Shown piece by piece: positions 7,068 to 13,488 of a stretch of DNA of 13,488 bases; the stretch's first letter is position 1, and each line of letters opens with the position of its first letter. Below the pieces are notes generated by a model. That model ran no database searches and had not been told where the DNA came from. It was given only the letters and a program-made list of their open reading frames with translations. Location: positions 1 to 13,488 of the forward strand of contig JANMZR010000050.1 in assembly GCA_031383555.1 (NCBI GenBank), read 5' to 3'. Position numbers and translations under genes: made by a program. Source of the stretch: JANMZR01 sp031383555 (lineage in GTDB: Bacteria > Bacteroidota > Bacteroidia > Cytophagales > Spirosomataceae).

Positions 7068-7802
7068 ATGTTACCAAACTTAATTCAGAAAATAGGGCCA
7101 ATTGTAGCAATTTCAGCCTTTGTGTTATTGATAAGCTCCTGCCGATTTGGACTAAATGATCCTTATCCAATTGAAAGGTCAAATAATGTAGTTGAAGAGC
7201 AAATACCATTACAAAATTTTGATAGAATTGAAATGGGAAATGCATTTGAAGTTTACGTAAAAAAAGGAAGTAATTTTTCTATTAAGGCTGTTGGCGATAG
7301 CTATGATATTGCTGATTTAGAGGCAATTGTAAATAATGGGAAGCTGAAAATAAATTATAAAAATAATATAAATCGGCGTTTTGAAATGAAATTTTATATA
7401 ACCATGCCTCGTATAATTGAAGCTAATTTTTCTGAGGCTGTAATGGCAGATATCACTAATTTCAATGAAAATGTTATAGTCTTAAAAGCATCTGGAGCTT
7501 CAGATATTTATCTGGATAGCGATGCAAAATATTGGGATATTGATATGTCAGGCGCTTCTGTTATAGAAATTAATGGGCAAGGTAAATCAATAGAATTGGA
7601 TGCATCAGGCTCATCTGAATTATTTGCTGGTAATCTGTATGTTGACAATGTAGATCTAAATGTTTCGGGGTCTAGTACCATTTCAATATTTGCTTACAAC
7701 AACATTATAGGAAGAGCTTCAGGTGCATCAGAAGTAAGATACAAAGGAAATCCTTTTGTGGATATTAGGCTTTCTGGAAACAGCTGGGTTACAAAAAACT
7801 AA
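7068..7802 (+). CDS. lipoprotein with head GIN domain (DUF2807)
   Basis: The 244-residue protein starts with a lipoprotein signal: a hydrophobic stretch (about 9-22) and a lipobox-like LISSC with Cys25 as the likely lipidated residue. The rest matches the DUF2807 'putative auto-transporter adhesin, head GIN domain' family, abundant in Bacteroidota: PLQNFDRIEMGNAFEVYVKKG (47-67) is the characteristic opening, followed by a predicted right-handed beta-helix. Six S-G-x-S units at about 142, 161, 180, 200, 218 and 236, spaced 18-20 residues apart, mark successive rungs. The biological role of the family is not known to me; an envelope location is likely. The 164-base region to the divergent Nudix gene shows no convincing promoter for this gene; TAAACTTG at 7045-7052 is a poor candidate. 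A terminator follows. Confidence 0.88.
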   Translation: MLPNLIQKIGPIVAISAFVLLISSCRFGLNDPYPIERSNNVVEEQIPLQNFDRIEMGNAFEVYVKKGSNFSIKAVGDSYDIADLEAIVNNGKLKINYKNNINRRFEMKFYITMPRIIEANFSEAVMADITNFNENVIVLKASGASDIYLDSDAKYWDIDMSGASVIEINGQGKSIELDASGSSELFAGNLYVDNVDLNVSGSSTISIFAYNNIIGRASGASEVRYKGNPFVDIRLSGNSWVTKN

Positions 7803-7816
7803 ATTTAAAAATAAAA

Positions 7817-7842
7817 GAGTGGTGTTTTTAAATACACCACTC
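7817..7842 (+). terminator. terminator after the GIN-domain lipoprotein gene
   Basis: GAGTGGTGT (7817-7825) pairs perfectly with ACACCACTC (7834-7842) across an eight-base loop, beginning 14 bases after the stop codon. The downstream CTTTATT is a modest T tract, but the nine-pair stem is strong. It separates this gene from the next one in the same direction. Confidence 0.65.
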
Positions 7843-7899
7843 CTTTATTGGCAAGATAATTGTAATTTTAAAGTAAAATTAGCTTACCATTTTTAATAA

Positions 7900-8361
7900 A
7901 TGAGAAAAATCCTCTTACTTGTATTTACTATTATTACTGCTTTTGTGGGTTTCTCACAGAATACTAATATAACCAGTTTTTACGAAGGGCCTTTTGAAGA
8001 TGTTTTAAATGAATCAAAGCGAATTAATAAGCCGATTTTTTTAGATTTTACCTCCAAAACTTGCAAACATTGTCTTAAAATGACAAAGGAAATATTTGCA
8101 AATCAATCCATCGCTGAAAATTTAAACACTAATTTTATTGGCTATAAGGTAGATATTGAAGGGGCTGAAGGTAAAGCAATTGTACAAAAATACGATATTA
8201 ATGAATTTCCAGCTTTTATTCTTCTTGATTCCAAAGCTAAAACGATTGGAAAAATTCAAGGACTTTATCAAGCCAATCAATTTTTAAAAGAACTAAATAG
8301 ACTAATGACTAATCCTAGCCAAACCAAGCCTCCAAAAAAGCGGTTCAAACTATTTGGTTGA
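7900..8361 (+). CDS. secreted thioredoxin-fold protein with CKHC motif
   Basis: This 153-residue protein has a signal peptide (hydrophobic 4-18, likely cleaved after FSQ at 20) and then a thioredoxin fold. The redox motif is Cys55-Lys-His-Cys58 in TSKTCKHCLKM, and the cis-proline is Pro104 in NEFPAF. This arrangement (KPIFLDFTSKTCKHC, followed by EIFANQSIAENLNTNFI) resembles the thioredoxin_7 / DsbD C-terminal-like proteins rather than TlpA or DsbA. The residue before the first cysteine is Thr, not the Trp of classical thioredoxin. It probably reduces or exchanges disulfides in the periplasm; the partner is unknown. The lysine-rich tail (KPPKKRFKLFG) is unusual but short. It follows the terminator at 7817-7842, so it should have its own promoter, which I cannot place firmly. 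Confidence 0.85.
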   Translation: MRKILLLVFTIITAFVGFSQNTNITSFYEGPFEDVLNESKRINKPIFLDFTSKTCKHCLKMTKEIFANQSIAENLNTNFIGYKVDIEGAEGKAIVQKYDINEFPAFILLDSKAKTIGKIQGLYQANQFLKELNRLMTNPSQTKPPKKRFKLFG

Positions 8362-8378
8362 TTTAATCAGTTTATTTT

Positions 8379-8423
8379 AATTTCTATAATCCCCGCAGGG
8401 TTCTGCGAATAATTTCTAATTTC
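8379..8423 (+). repeat. dispersed 45-base intergenic repeat, copy B
   Basis: This copy matches the reverse complement of 2146-2190 at 40 of 45 positions, without gaps. Inside it, CGCAG (8394-8398) and CTGCG (8403-8407) form a five-pair stem with a GGTT loop; copy A lacks the second arm because four of the five differences fall there. It lies 17 bases after the stop of the thioredoxin-fold gene and about 65 bases before hemE, and is followed by more C/T-rich sequence (8424-8444) with further TTCTAAT words. Confidence 0.6.
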
Positions 8424-8453
8424 TTACTTCTAATCTCTTTTTTCTAGCTAAAA

Positions 8454-8485
8454 TTGGCTATTTTGACGGCCGAATCCTAACTTTG
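8454..8485 (+). promoter_or_regulatory. promoter of hemE, giving a near-leaderless mRNA
   Basis: TTG at 8454-8456 and TAACTTTG at 8478-8485 are 21 bases apart, and the second box matches TAnnTTTG exactly. The box ends only four bases before the hemE ATG at 8490. With the usual short distance from the -7 box to the start of transcription, the mRNA would begin at or within a few bases of the ATG. Confidence 0.55.
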
Positions 8486-8489
8486 TACC

Positions 8490-9512
8490 ATGGAATTGAA
8501 AAATGATTTGTTATTAAGGGCTGCAAAAGGCCAAAATGTTGAAAGAATACCAGTATGGATGATGCGACAAGCAGGTCGTATTTTAAAGGAGTATCGAGAT
8601 GTTCGTGAAAGCGCAGGTAATTTTATAAATCTAGTAAAAAACCCGGAATTGGCCGCTGAAGTTACAATACAACCAGTTGATATACTGGGTGTTGACGCTG
8701 CTATTATTTTTTCTGATATTTTAGTAATTCCTGAAGCAATGGGGTTATCCTATGAAATGGTGGAAAAAACGGGCCCCTATTTCCCTAAAACAATAGAAAC
8801 GATTGCTGATGTAAATAACCTGAATATTGCCGATGCGGAAAGTGAATTATCTTATGTGTTGGATGCAATAAAACTAACCAAAAAAGAATTGAATGGTCGA
8901 GTTCCTTTGATTGGTTTTGCTGGAGCACCTTTTACAATTTTTTGTTATATGATTGAAGGGCGTGGTTCTAAAACATTTTCAAAAGCAAAGAAAATGTTGT
9001 TCACTGATCCCGAGCTTTCGCATAAATTATTGCAAAAAATCACGGATTCTACAATAAATTACTTAAAAGCACAAGCAGTTTCAGGTGCAGATTTATTGCA
9101 AATATTCGACTCATGGGCGGGTATTTTATCGCCAGAACATTACCGCACTTTTTCACTACCTTATATTTCACAAATATGCCAATCAATTGATAATGTACCA
9201 GTTACAGTATTTGCTAAAGGCGCTTTTTTTGCTAGAAAGGATATAGCCTCTTTGGCTTGCGATGTGATTGGTTTAGACTGGAATATGGATATTGCCGAAT
9301 CTAGAGAACTGGTTGGTCCTAATAAAACCTTACAAGGCAACTTAGATCCTTGCACTCTTTACGCAACATTTTCAGAAATAGAAAAGCAAACCAAAAATAT
9401 GCTTAACCAATTTGGAAGGCAACGAACAATTGCCAATTTGGGACATGGTGTATATCCTGATACGGATCCTGAAAAGGTAAAATGTTTTATTGAAACAGTG
9501 AAGGCTTATTGA
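8490..9512 (+). CDS. hemE: uroporphyrinogen decarboxylase
   Basis: HemE removes four carboxyl groups from uroporphyrinogen III to give coproporphyrinogen III in heme synthesis, in the cytoplasm and without a cofactor. The 340-residue TIM-barrel protein shows the family signatures: PVWMMRQAGR (21-30, with Arg26 and Arg30), FSDIL (74-78, Asp76), GFAGAPFT (142-149), Tyr153, FDSWAG (206-211, Ser208) and NLGHGVYPDTDPE (316-328, His319). These residues correspond to the known active-site set. The ATG at 8490 places the substrate-binding arginines where relatives have them; the next methionines (24 and 25) fall inside the conserved motif, so a later start is excluded even though the promoter box is very close. 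No other hem gene is in the window. Confidence 0.97.
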   Translation: MELKNDLLLRAAKGQNVERIPVWMMRQAGRILKEYRDVRESAGNFINLVKNPELAAEVTIQPVDILGVDAAIIFSDILVIPEAMGLSYEMVEKTGPYFPKTIETIADVNNLNIADAESELSYVLDAIKLTKKELNGRVPLIGFAGAPFTIFCYMIEGRGSKTFSKAKKMLFTDPELSHKLLQKITDSTINYLKAQAVSGADLLQIFDSWAGILSPEHYRTFSLPYISQICQSIDNVPVTVFAKGAFFARKDIASLACDVIGLDWNMDIAESRELVGPNKTLQGNLDPCTLYATFSEIEKQTKNMLNQFGRQRTIANLGHGVYPDTDPEKVKCFIETVKAY

Positions 9513-9516
9513 CTTT

Positions 9517-9531
9517 AAATAAGTTTTATTT
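9517..9531 (+). terminator. weak AT-only hairpin after hemE
   Basis: AAATAA and TTATTT pair over a GTT loop, five bases after the hemE stop, and a T-rich stretch (9532-9545) follows. The stem has no G-C pair and would be weak. It sits in the 34 bases between the convergent hemE and rnc. Confidence 0.25.
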
Positions 9532-9546
9532 TCTACTTTTTCTTTA

Positions 9547-10287
9547 TTAAAATAGCTCTAAAACTTCACAAGCCTTTCTGGCAGCATCTTGTTCAGCTTT
9601 TTTCTTTGAGTGGCCATTACCAGTAGTAAACGGCTGAGTATCATCATTAATTTGAATTTGAGCTGTAAACTCTTTGTTATGGTATACGCCAGCTTCGGTC
9701 ATTTGCCAATTCAATTTATTGCCCTCTTTTTGAGCCCACTCAATCAATAGGCTTTTGTAGTTTGTATTGTTTTGAATTAATGAATCTAAATCGAAATGAG
9801 GAGATAGTAACTTTTTAATTATAAATTTACGAGTAAACCTAAAGCCTTTATCAATATAAATAGCACCAATTAACGCCTCCATTGCATCGCCATACATGCT
9901 TGTGCGTGACATAACCGATTTCTTATTATTCTCAAACTCAATAAGGTCGTTTAACCCAAGCCTTTTTGCCAAATTATTTAATGATTCTCGATTCACAATT
10001 CTAGATCGAATATCGGTAAGAAAACCTTCGTCTTTATAAGGGAATTTTTTAAAAAGATATTCAGCAATTATCATCCCAAGCACAGCATCACCAAGGTATT
10101 CAAGCCTTTCATTGGATTCCCTGAAACCGTTTTCAGTATTGCTTTTGCCTACAGATGTATGCATGAAAGCCAACCTATATAGCGATAAATTATCAGGTTT
10201 TTCACCAACAATTATTGCCACTGACTTTCGTAATAATTTATCACGCTCAGTAACAGGCAAAAAGATATCTACAATCGGTTGAAACAA
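9547..10287 (-). CDS. rnc: ribonuclease III
   Basis: RNase III cuts double-stranded RNA, including the ribosomal RNA precursor. The 246-residue protein has the nuclease domain (about 18-160) with the signature NERLEYLGDAVLG (59-71) carrying Glu60, Glu63 and Asp67, and the second metal-site block GDAMEALIGAIY with Asp134 and Glu137. The double-stranded RNA-binding domain follows (about 176-244), ending in KKKAEQDAARKACEVL. The start is TTG at 10287: no ATG exists before Met42, which would cut into the fold. The fabF stop lies just one codon upstream in the same frame (TAA-GCT-TTG), so translation is probably coupled to fabF. Pairing with fabF is the classic arrangement. Initiation at a second TTG (codon 10) is possible. 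Confidence 0.95.
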   Translation of the reverse strand: MFQPIVDIFLPVTERDKLLRKSVAIIVGEKPDNLSLYRLAFMHTSVGKSNTENGFRESNERLEYLGDAVLGMIIAEYLFKKFPYKDEGFLTDIRSRIVNRESLNNLAKRLGLNDLIEFENNKKSVMSRTSMYGDAMEALIGAIYIDKGFRFTRKFIIKKLLSPHFDLDSLIQNNTNYKSLLIEWAQKEGNKLNWQMTEAGVYHNKEFTAQIQINDDTQPFTTGNGHSKKKAEQDAARKACEVLELF

Positions 10288-10290
10288 AGC

Positions 10291-11541
10291 TTACTCTATT
10301 TTTCTAAAAATTAACGATGCATTATGTCCACCAAAGCCAAAACCGTTTGACAATACAGTAGTAAGTGTACGGTTTTTCGCTTGATTTATGGTTAAGTCTA
10401 ATTTTTGGTCAATATCGGGATCAGGTGTAAAGAAATTGATAGTAGGTGGAACTATAGAATATTGCATGGCTAATATTGATGCAACTGCTTCAACTGCCCC
10501 AGCACCACCTAATAAGTGGCCAGTCATTGATTTGGTTGACGAAATACTCATTTTATAAGCATGTTCGCCAAATAAATCGACTATGGCTTTAAGCTCTTGT
10601 GGGTCACCAATTGGAGTTGAAGTACCGTGGGTATTTATATAATCAATTTCATCAGGTTTAATGTTGGCATCTTCAAGCGCATCTTTCATTGAAAGCAAGG
10701 CCCCAAGTCCATCAGGATGCGGTGCAGTAATATGATAGGCATCCGACGACATACCTCCACCGATAAGTTCACAATATATTTTGGCACCACGAGCTTTTGC
10801 ATGCTCATATTCTTCCAAAATAAGTGCACCAGCACCTTCACCTACTACAAAGCCATCACGATTCAAATCATATGGGCGGGAAGCTGTTTTTGGGTCATCA
10901 TTGCGCTCTGACATAGCTCGCATTGCAGTGAAACCTCCCACACTTGCACGGGTAACAGCTCCTTCCGAACCACCTGATATACAAAGAGTTAAGCGACCAA
11001 GTCTTATAAAATTAAAAGCATCAATCATAGCATTGTTTGCTGATGCACAGGCCGAAACGGTCACATAATTTACACCCCGAAATCCATATCTTATTGATAG
11101 CTGGCCAGAAGCTGAATCGGCTATCATTTTAGGAATGAAAAAAGGGTTAAACTTTGGGGTTTCATTATTTTGCGTAAAGTAAATTACCTCATCTTCGAAG
11201 GTTCTTAAGCCACCAATACCTGAGCCCCAAATAACTCCTGCTTTATTTTTATCAAATTTTTCTAAATCCAAGCCTGAGTCTTTTATGGCCTCATCGCCTG
11301 CCACAACGGCATATTGAGCAAAATTATCCATTTTGCGAGCCTCTTGCCTAGGAATAAAATCGTTTAAATCGAAATTTTTCAGCTCACATGCAAATTTTGT
11401 CCTAAATTTTTCAGCATCAAATTTTGTAATGTTGGCTGCACCTGAAACACCATTTTTTAGCCCATCCCAATATTCATTCACATTATTGCCAATTGGTGTC
11501 AATGCCCCAATTCCTGTTATAACTACTCTTTTTAAAGTCAT
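10291..11541 (-). CDS. fabF: beta-ketoacyl-ACP synthase II (FabF)
   Basis: FabF elongates acyl-ACP by condensation with malonyl-ACP. The thiolase-fold protein of 416 residues shows the KAS II triad Cys165 (TVSACASAN), His305 (INTHGTSTP) and His342 (MTGHLLGG), plus Lys337 in SSTKSMTG. GGSEGAVTRASVGGF (190-204) and SNGFGFGGHNAS (398-409) are also typical. The frame is open to an upstream ATG at 11574, adding MCQIYYHKLLL, but the ATG at 11541 gives the universal MTLKRVVITGIGALTPIG start and has an A/T leader, so I choose it. A weak promoter may lie at 11572-11605 (TTG, 23 bases, TTATTTTG). acpP, the usual upstream neighbour, is absent; degP and its terminator lie there instead. rnc follows directly. 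Confidence 0.97.
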   Translation of the reverse strand: MTLKRVVITGIGALTPIGNNVNEYWDGLKNGVSGAANITKFDAEKFRTKFACELKNFDLNDFIPRQEARKMDNFAQYAVVAGDEAIKDSGLDLEKFDKNKAGVIWGSGIGGLRTFEDEVIYFTQNNETPKFNPFFIPKMIADSASGQLSIRYGFRGVNYVTVSACASANNAMIDAFNFIRLGRLTLCISGGSEGAVTRASVGGFTAMRAMSERNDDPKTASRPYDLNRDGFVVGEGAGALILEEYEHAKARGAKIYCELIGGGMSSDAYHITAPHPDGLGALLSMKDALEDANIKPDEIDYINTHGTSTPIGDPQELKAIVDLFGEHAYKMSISSTKSMTGHLLGGAGAVEAVASILAMQYSIVPPTINFFTPDPDIDQKLDLTINQAKNRTLTTVLSNGFGFGGHNASLIFRKIE

Positions 11542-11590
11542 TAATAATAATTTATGGTAATAAATTTGACACAAAATAACTAAATAAAAT

Positions 11591-11610
11591 TATAATTCTT
11601 TCCAATTATA
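11591..11610. promoter_or_regulatory. inverted repeat in the region upstream of fabF
   Basis: TATAATT (11591-11597) and AATTATA (11604-11610) are exact reverse complements around a six-base spacer; a G-U and an A-T pair could extend the stem to 11589-11612. It lies about 50 bases upstream of the fabF start and overlaps the possible -33 element at 11603-11605, so it could be an operator or a leader hairpin. Its sequence is pure A and T, so chance is a real alternative. Confidence 0.3.
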
Positions 11611-11734
11611 GTGGCTTTTTGGAAAATAACTCATTTTCTTGTCAAATAGACCAGTAAAATAATTATTTCAAATGTTTTTTGTATTTTATTTCAAATAAAG
11701 CTTCTTGCCTTTTAATAGTTGTCAACAATAATGT

Positions 11735-11772
11735 AAAAAAAATCGCCCTGAGAAAAATTCCCCAAAGCGATT
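11735..11772 (-). terminator. strong intrinsic terminator of degP
   Basis: Read on the minus strand, AATCGC at 11772-11767 begins a stem that closes with GCGATT at 11746-11741. Pairing continues through the inner bases (U-G, G-C and A-U pairs) to about 13 pairs with a small U-rich loop. Eight U residues end the structure (11742-11735). It begins 44 bases after the degP stop and separates degP from fabF. On the plus strand the hairpin is followed by TTGTTTTT, but no plus-strand gene precedes it. Confidence 0.8.
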
Positions 11773-11816
11773 GTTTTTCGAACCAAACATTTATTTTTTT
11801 AAAAATTTGAACTAAC

Positions 11817-13325
11817 TTATCTTATGTTAAATTCATAATAATAACTTGAACCGGGCTCTTGCGGATAAGTTCCTTTCAATCGAACCCTTCCTTTGCGACC
11901 ATTCATTTTTTCAGCAAAATCATTAGCATTTGAAATAGGTTCCTCATCAATTTTTGTGATAACAAAACCCTCTTCAATTCCATTTTGTGCAAAGCGGCCA
12001 TTTTCGTCAACTGAAAGAATTTTGGCTCCTCCTTTTAAACCTAATTTAGACTTTTCATTTGAGCTCAAACTTCCAATTTTCACACCTAATTCTTCAATTT
12101 TTATTTCAGAATTTACATCTGCTTTTACTATTGAATTGGTGCCTGATAGGTTTTTAAGTACTACGTTTACAGTTTTTACTTTTCCGTCTTTATCAATTGC
12201 TACTACTTGTACTGCCTCGCCCGGTCTATGCCTTGCAACCATTTCTTGTAGTTTTGGTGACGATTTTACCTCAACACCATCAATTTTAGTAATTACATCA
12301 CCAATTTTAAGTCCAGCTGCCTTAGCTGAGCTATTAGCATCGCTAAATTTTTCAATGTAAACACCTTGATTAACTTTTAAGTCTAACTCTTCAGCTACTT
12401 TTCCATTTACTTCTTGTATGATTACCCCTAAATAACCTCTTTGTACATTGCCAAATTTCAAAAGATCACCAGTTACTTTTTTAACAATACTGGTAGGAAC
12501 AGCAAATGAATAACCAGTAAACGATCCTGTTTGCGAAGCAATCGCAGTGTTAATTCCAATCAATTCTCCTTTTAAATTTACTAAAGCTCCACCAGAATTA
12601 CCCGGGTTCACCGCTGCATCAGTTTGAATAAACGCTTCTAAAGGACTTGCATTGGCATTGCCATTTCTTGCTTCGTTTAATATTCCAATTGAGCGACCTT
12701 TGGCTGAAATAATACCAGCTGTAACTGTACTTTCTAAATTAAAAGGATTACCAACTGCCAAAACCCACTCGCCAACACGAATATCATCTGAATTTGCAAA
12801 AGTAAGGAAAGGCAAATTTTCGGCTTTAATCTGAATCACAGCTATATCAGTATTAGGGTCGGTTGCGATAACCTTTGCATTGAATGATCGTTTATCGTCC
12901 AAAATCACCTCCAATTCATCAGAATCAGCCACAACGTGGTTATTAGTAACTATTATTCCATCGGCACTAATTATTACACCAGAGCCTGAAGCTTCTTGTG
13001 GTTGTGCGCCTCTTCGGTTCAAACCGCCTAAGTCATCACCAAAAAAATCAAAAATATCTGGCTGACGGCGACTAACAGACTTTTGAGTCATTTTTGATTT
13101 TATATGTACAACTGAATGAACTGTTTTTTCAGCAGCCAGTGTAAAATCAGTAGGTGTTCCTAAAGGGGCACCTTCAATATTGGTTGTCAATTTTGAAAAT
13201 GCCGAAGGTGCCGATTCGTTAAATACAACTTCTTTTGTATCTAAATCTAATAATTTGTAAGCTCCTAAAGTGGTTGCGGCACTTAATACTCCCACAAGGA
13301 CCAACGATTTCCAATTGTTATTCAT
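11817..13325 (-). CDS. degP: DegP/HtrA-family serine protease with two PDZ domains
   Basis: This is an envelope protease of the HtrA family that degrades or refolds misfolded proteins. The 502 residues begin with a hydrophobic segment (7-21) that is a signal peptide or membrane anchor. The trypsin-like domain (about 62-290) has the full triad: His130 in VTNNHVV, Asp160 in DPNTDIAV and Ser244 in PGNSGGALVN. Two PDZ domains follow (about 296-395, opening RGYLGVIIQEV, and about 407-500); the second is more diverged. Mature E. coli DegP has the same protease-PDZ-PDZ plan. The F-D-F-F-G segment (91-97) before the protease core is the usual loop. The ATG lies 14 bases after the stop of an upstream minus-strand gene, so the two are probably one transcript. 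A strong terminator follows. Confidence 0.96.
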   Translation of the reverse strand: MNNNWKSLVLVGVLSAATTLGAYKLLDLDTKEVVFNESAPSAFSKLTTNIEGAPLGTPTDFTLAAEKTVHSVVHIKSKMTQKSVSRRQPDIFDFFGDDLGGLNRRGAQPQEASGSGVIISADGIIVTNNHVVADSDELEVILDDKRSFNAKVIATDPNTDIAVIQIKAENLPFLTFANSDDIRVGEWVLAVGNPFNLESTVTAGIISAKGRSIGILNEARNGNANASPLEAFIQTDAAVNPGNSGGALVNLKGELIGINTAIASQTGSFTGYSFAVPTSIVKKVTGDLLKFGNVQRGYLGVIIQEVNGKVAEELDLKVNQGVYIEKFSDANSSAKAAGLKIGDVITKIDGVEVKSSPKLQEMVARHRPGEAVQVVAIDKDGKVKTVNVVLKNLSGTNSIVKADVNSEIKIEELGVKIGSLSSNEKSKLGLKGGAKILSVDENGRFAQNGIEEGFVITKIDEEPISNANDFAEKMNGRKGRVRLKGTYPQEPGSSYYYEFNIR

Positions 13326-13339
13326 ATGTTTTGCTATAT

Positions 13340-13488
13340 TTATTTAAATTTCAAATCTAATTTTATAACTTGACCGTCAGCCCTGATATATGTCGGACTG
13401 TAAGTGTTCTCTATGGATTTTTTTACGGCTTGAAGTAACGAGGATTGTTTATTCCCTGAATAGCTATTATAAGTTTCATAAGTCGAGT
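13340..13488 (-). CDS. 3' end of an unrecognised gene at the window edge
   Basis: On the minus strand one frame stays open from the window edge (first full codon at 13486) to a TAA at 13342-13340, giving 48 residues that end in YIRADGQVIKLDLKFK. The other two frames are closed by stops. The composition looks like a real protein, and the stop lies 14 bases before the degP ATG, as expected of an operon partner. I do not recognise the family from this tail. The 5' part lies outside the window. Confidence 0.65.
   Translation of the reverse strand, partial: STYETYNSYSGNKQSSLLQAVKKSIENTYSPTYIRADGQVIKLDLKFK

Noticed and set aside
10717..11068. Plus-strand open frames within fabF
   Set aside because: Antisense to highly conserved KAS II sequence; no independent coding signal.
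11542..11574. Longer fabF start adding 11 residues (MCQIYYHKLLL)
   Set aside because: The extension has no counterpart in the family, while the ATG at 11541 gives the standard MTLKRVVITG start.
11893..12360. Plus-strand open frame of 155 codons within degP
   Set aside because: It lies opposite the conserved PDZ region; its Ser/Pro/Phe-rich composition is what an antisense frame produces.
13352..13359. TAGATTTG on the minus strand as a -7 box for degP
   Set aside because: It matches TAnnTTTG but lies inside the coding tail of the upstream gene, and no TTG occurs at the right distance; co-transcription is more likely.

Overview
The window looks like an ordinary housekeeping stretch of a Bacteroidota chromosome. 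The sequence is AT-rich, most start codons lack a Shine-Dalgarno sequence and sit behind A-rich leaders, at least two putative promoters match the Bacteroidota -33/-7 pattern (TTG, about 20 bases, TAnnTTTG), and the order plsX-fabH-efp-accB-accC is one I know from this phylum. PlsX is also short (311 residues), as in Bacteroidota. I cannot name a genus.

Layout. Bases 1-140 hold a possible terminator of an upstream gene and a promoter. Then, on the plus strand, come plsX (phospholipid synthesis), fabH (fatty-acid initiation), efp (elongation factor P), accB and accC (biotin carrier and biotin carboxylase of acetyl-CoA carboxylase) and a sodium:solute symporter. A Nudix hydrolase lies convergent on the minus strand. 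Plus-strand genes follow: a lipoprotein with a head GIN domain (DUF2807), a secreted thioredoxin-fold protein and hemE (uroporphyrinogen decarboxylase). The right part is on the minus strand, read right to left: the 3' end of an unrecognised gene at the window edge, a DegP/HtrA protease, a strong terminator, fabF (condensing enzyme II) and rnc (ribonuclease III).

How the genes fit together. PlsX, FabH, AccB, AccC and FabF all belong to membrane lipid synthesis: AccB/AccC help make malonyl-CoA, FabH starts chains, FabF extends them, and PlsX activates the product for phosphatidate synthesis. The fabF-rnc pair is the usual one, but acpP, often directly upstream of fabF, is absent. The remaining genes (heme synthesis, envelope proteolysis, redox, transport, nucleotide hydrolysis) are not obviously linked to each other.

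I found no phage, IS element, CRISPR array, tRNA or rRNA, no novel multi-gene system, and no gene-free stretch above 300 bases. The signals most worth a second look are intergenic: a 45-base element present twice in opposite orientations (40 of 45 positions identical), a terminator-like hairpin between accB and accC, a perfect inverted repeat before fabH, a hemE promoter box only four bases from the start codon, and an rnc gene starting with TTG one codon after the fabF stop in the same frame.
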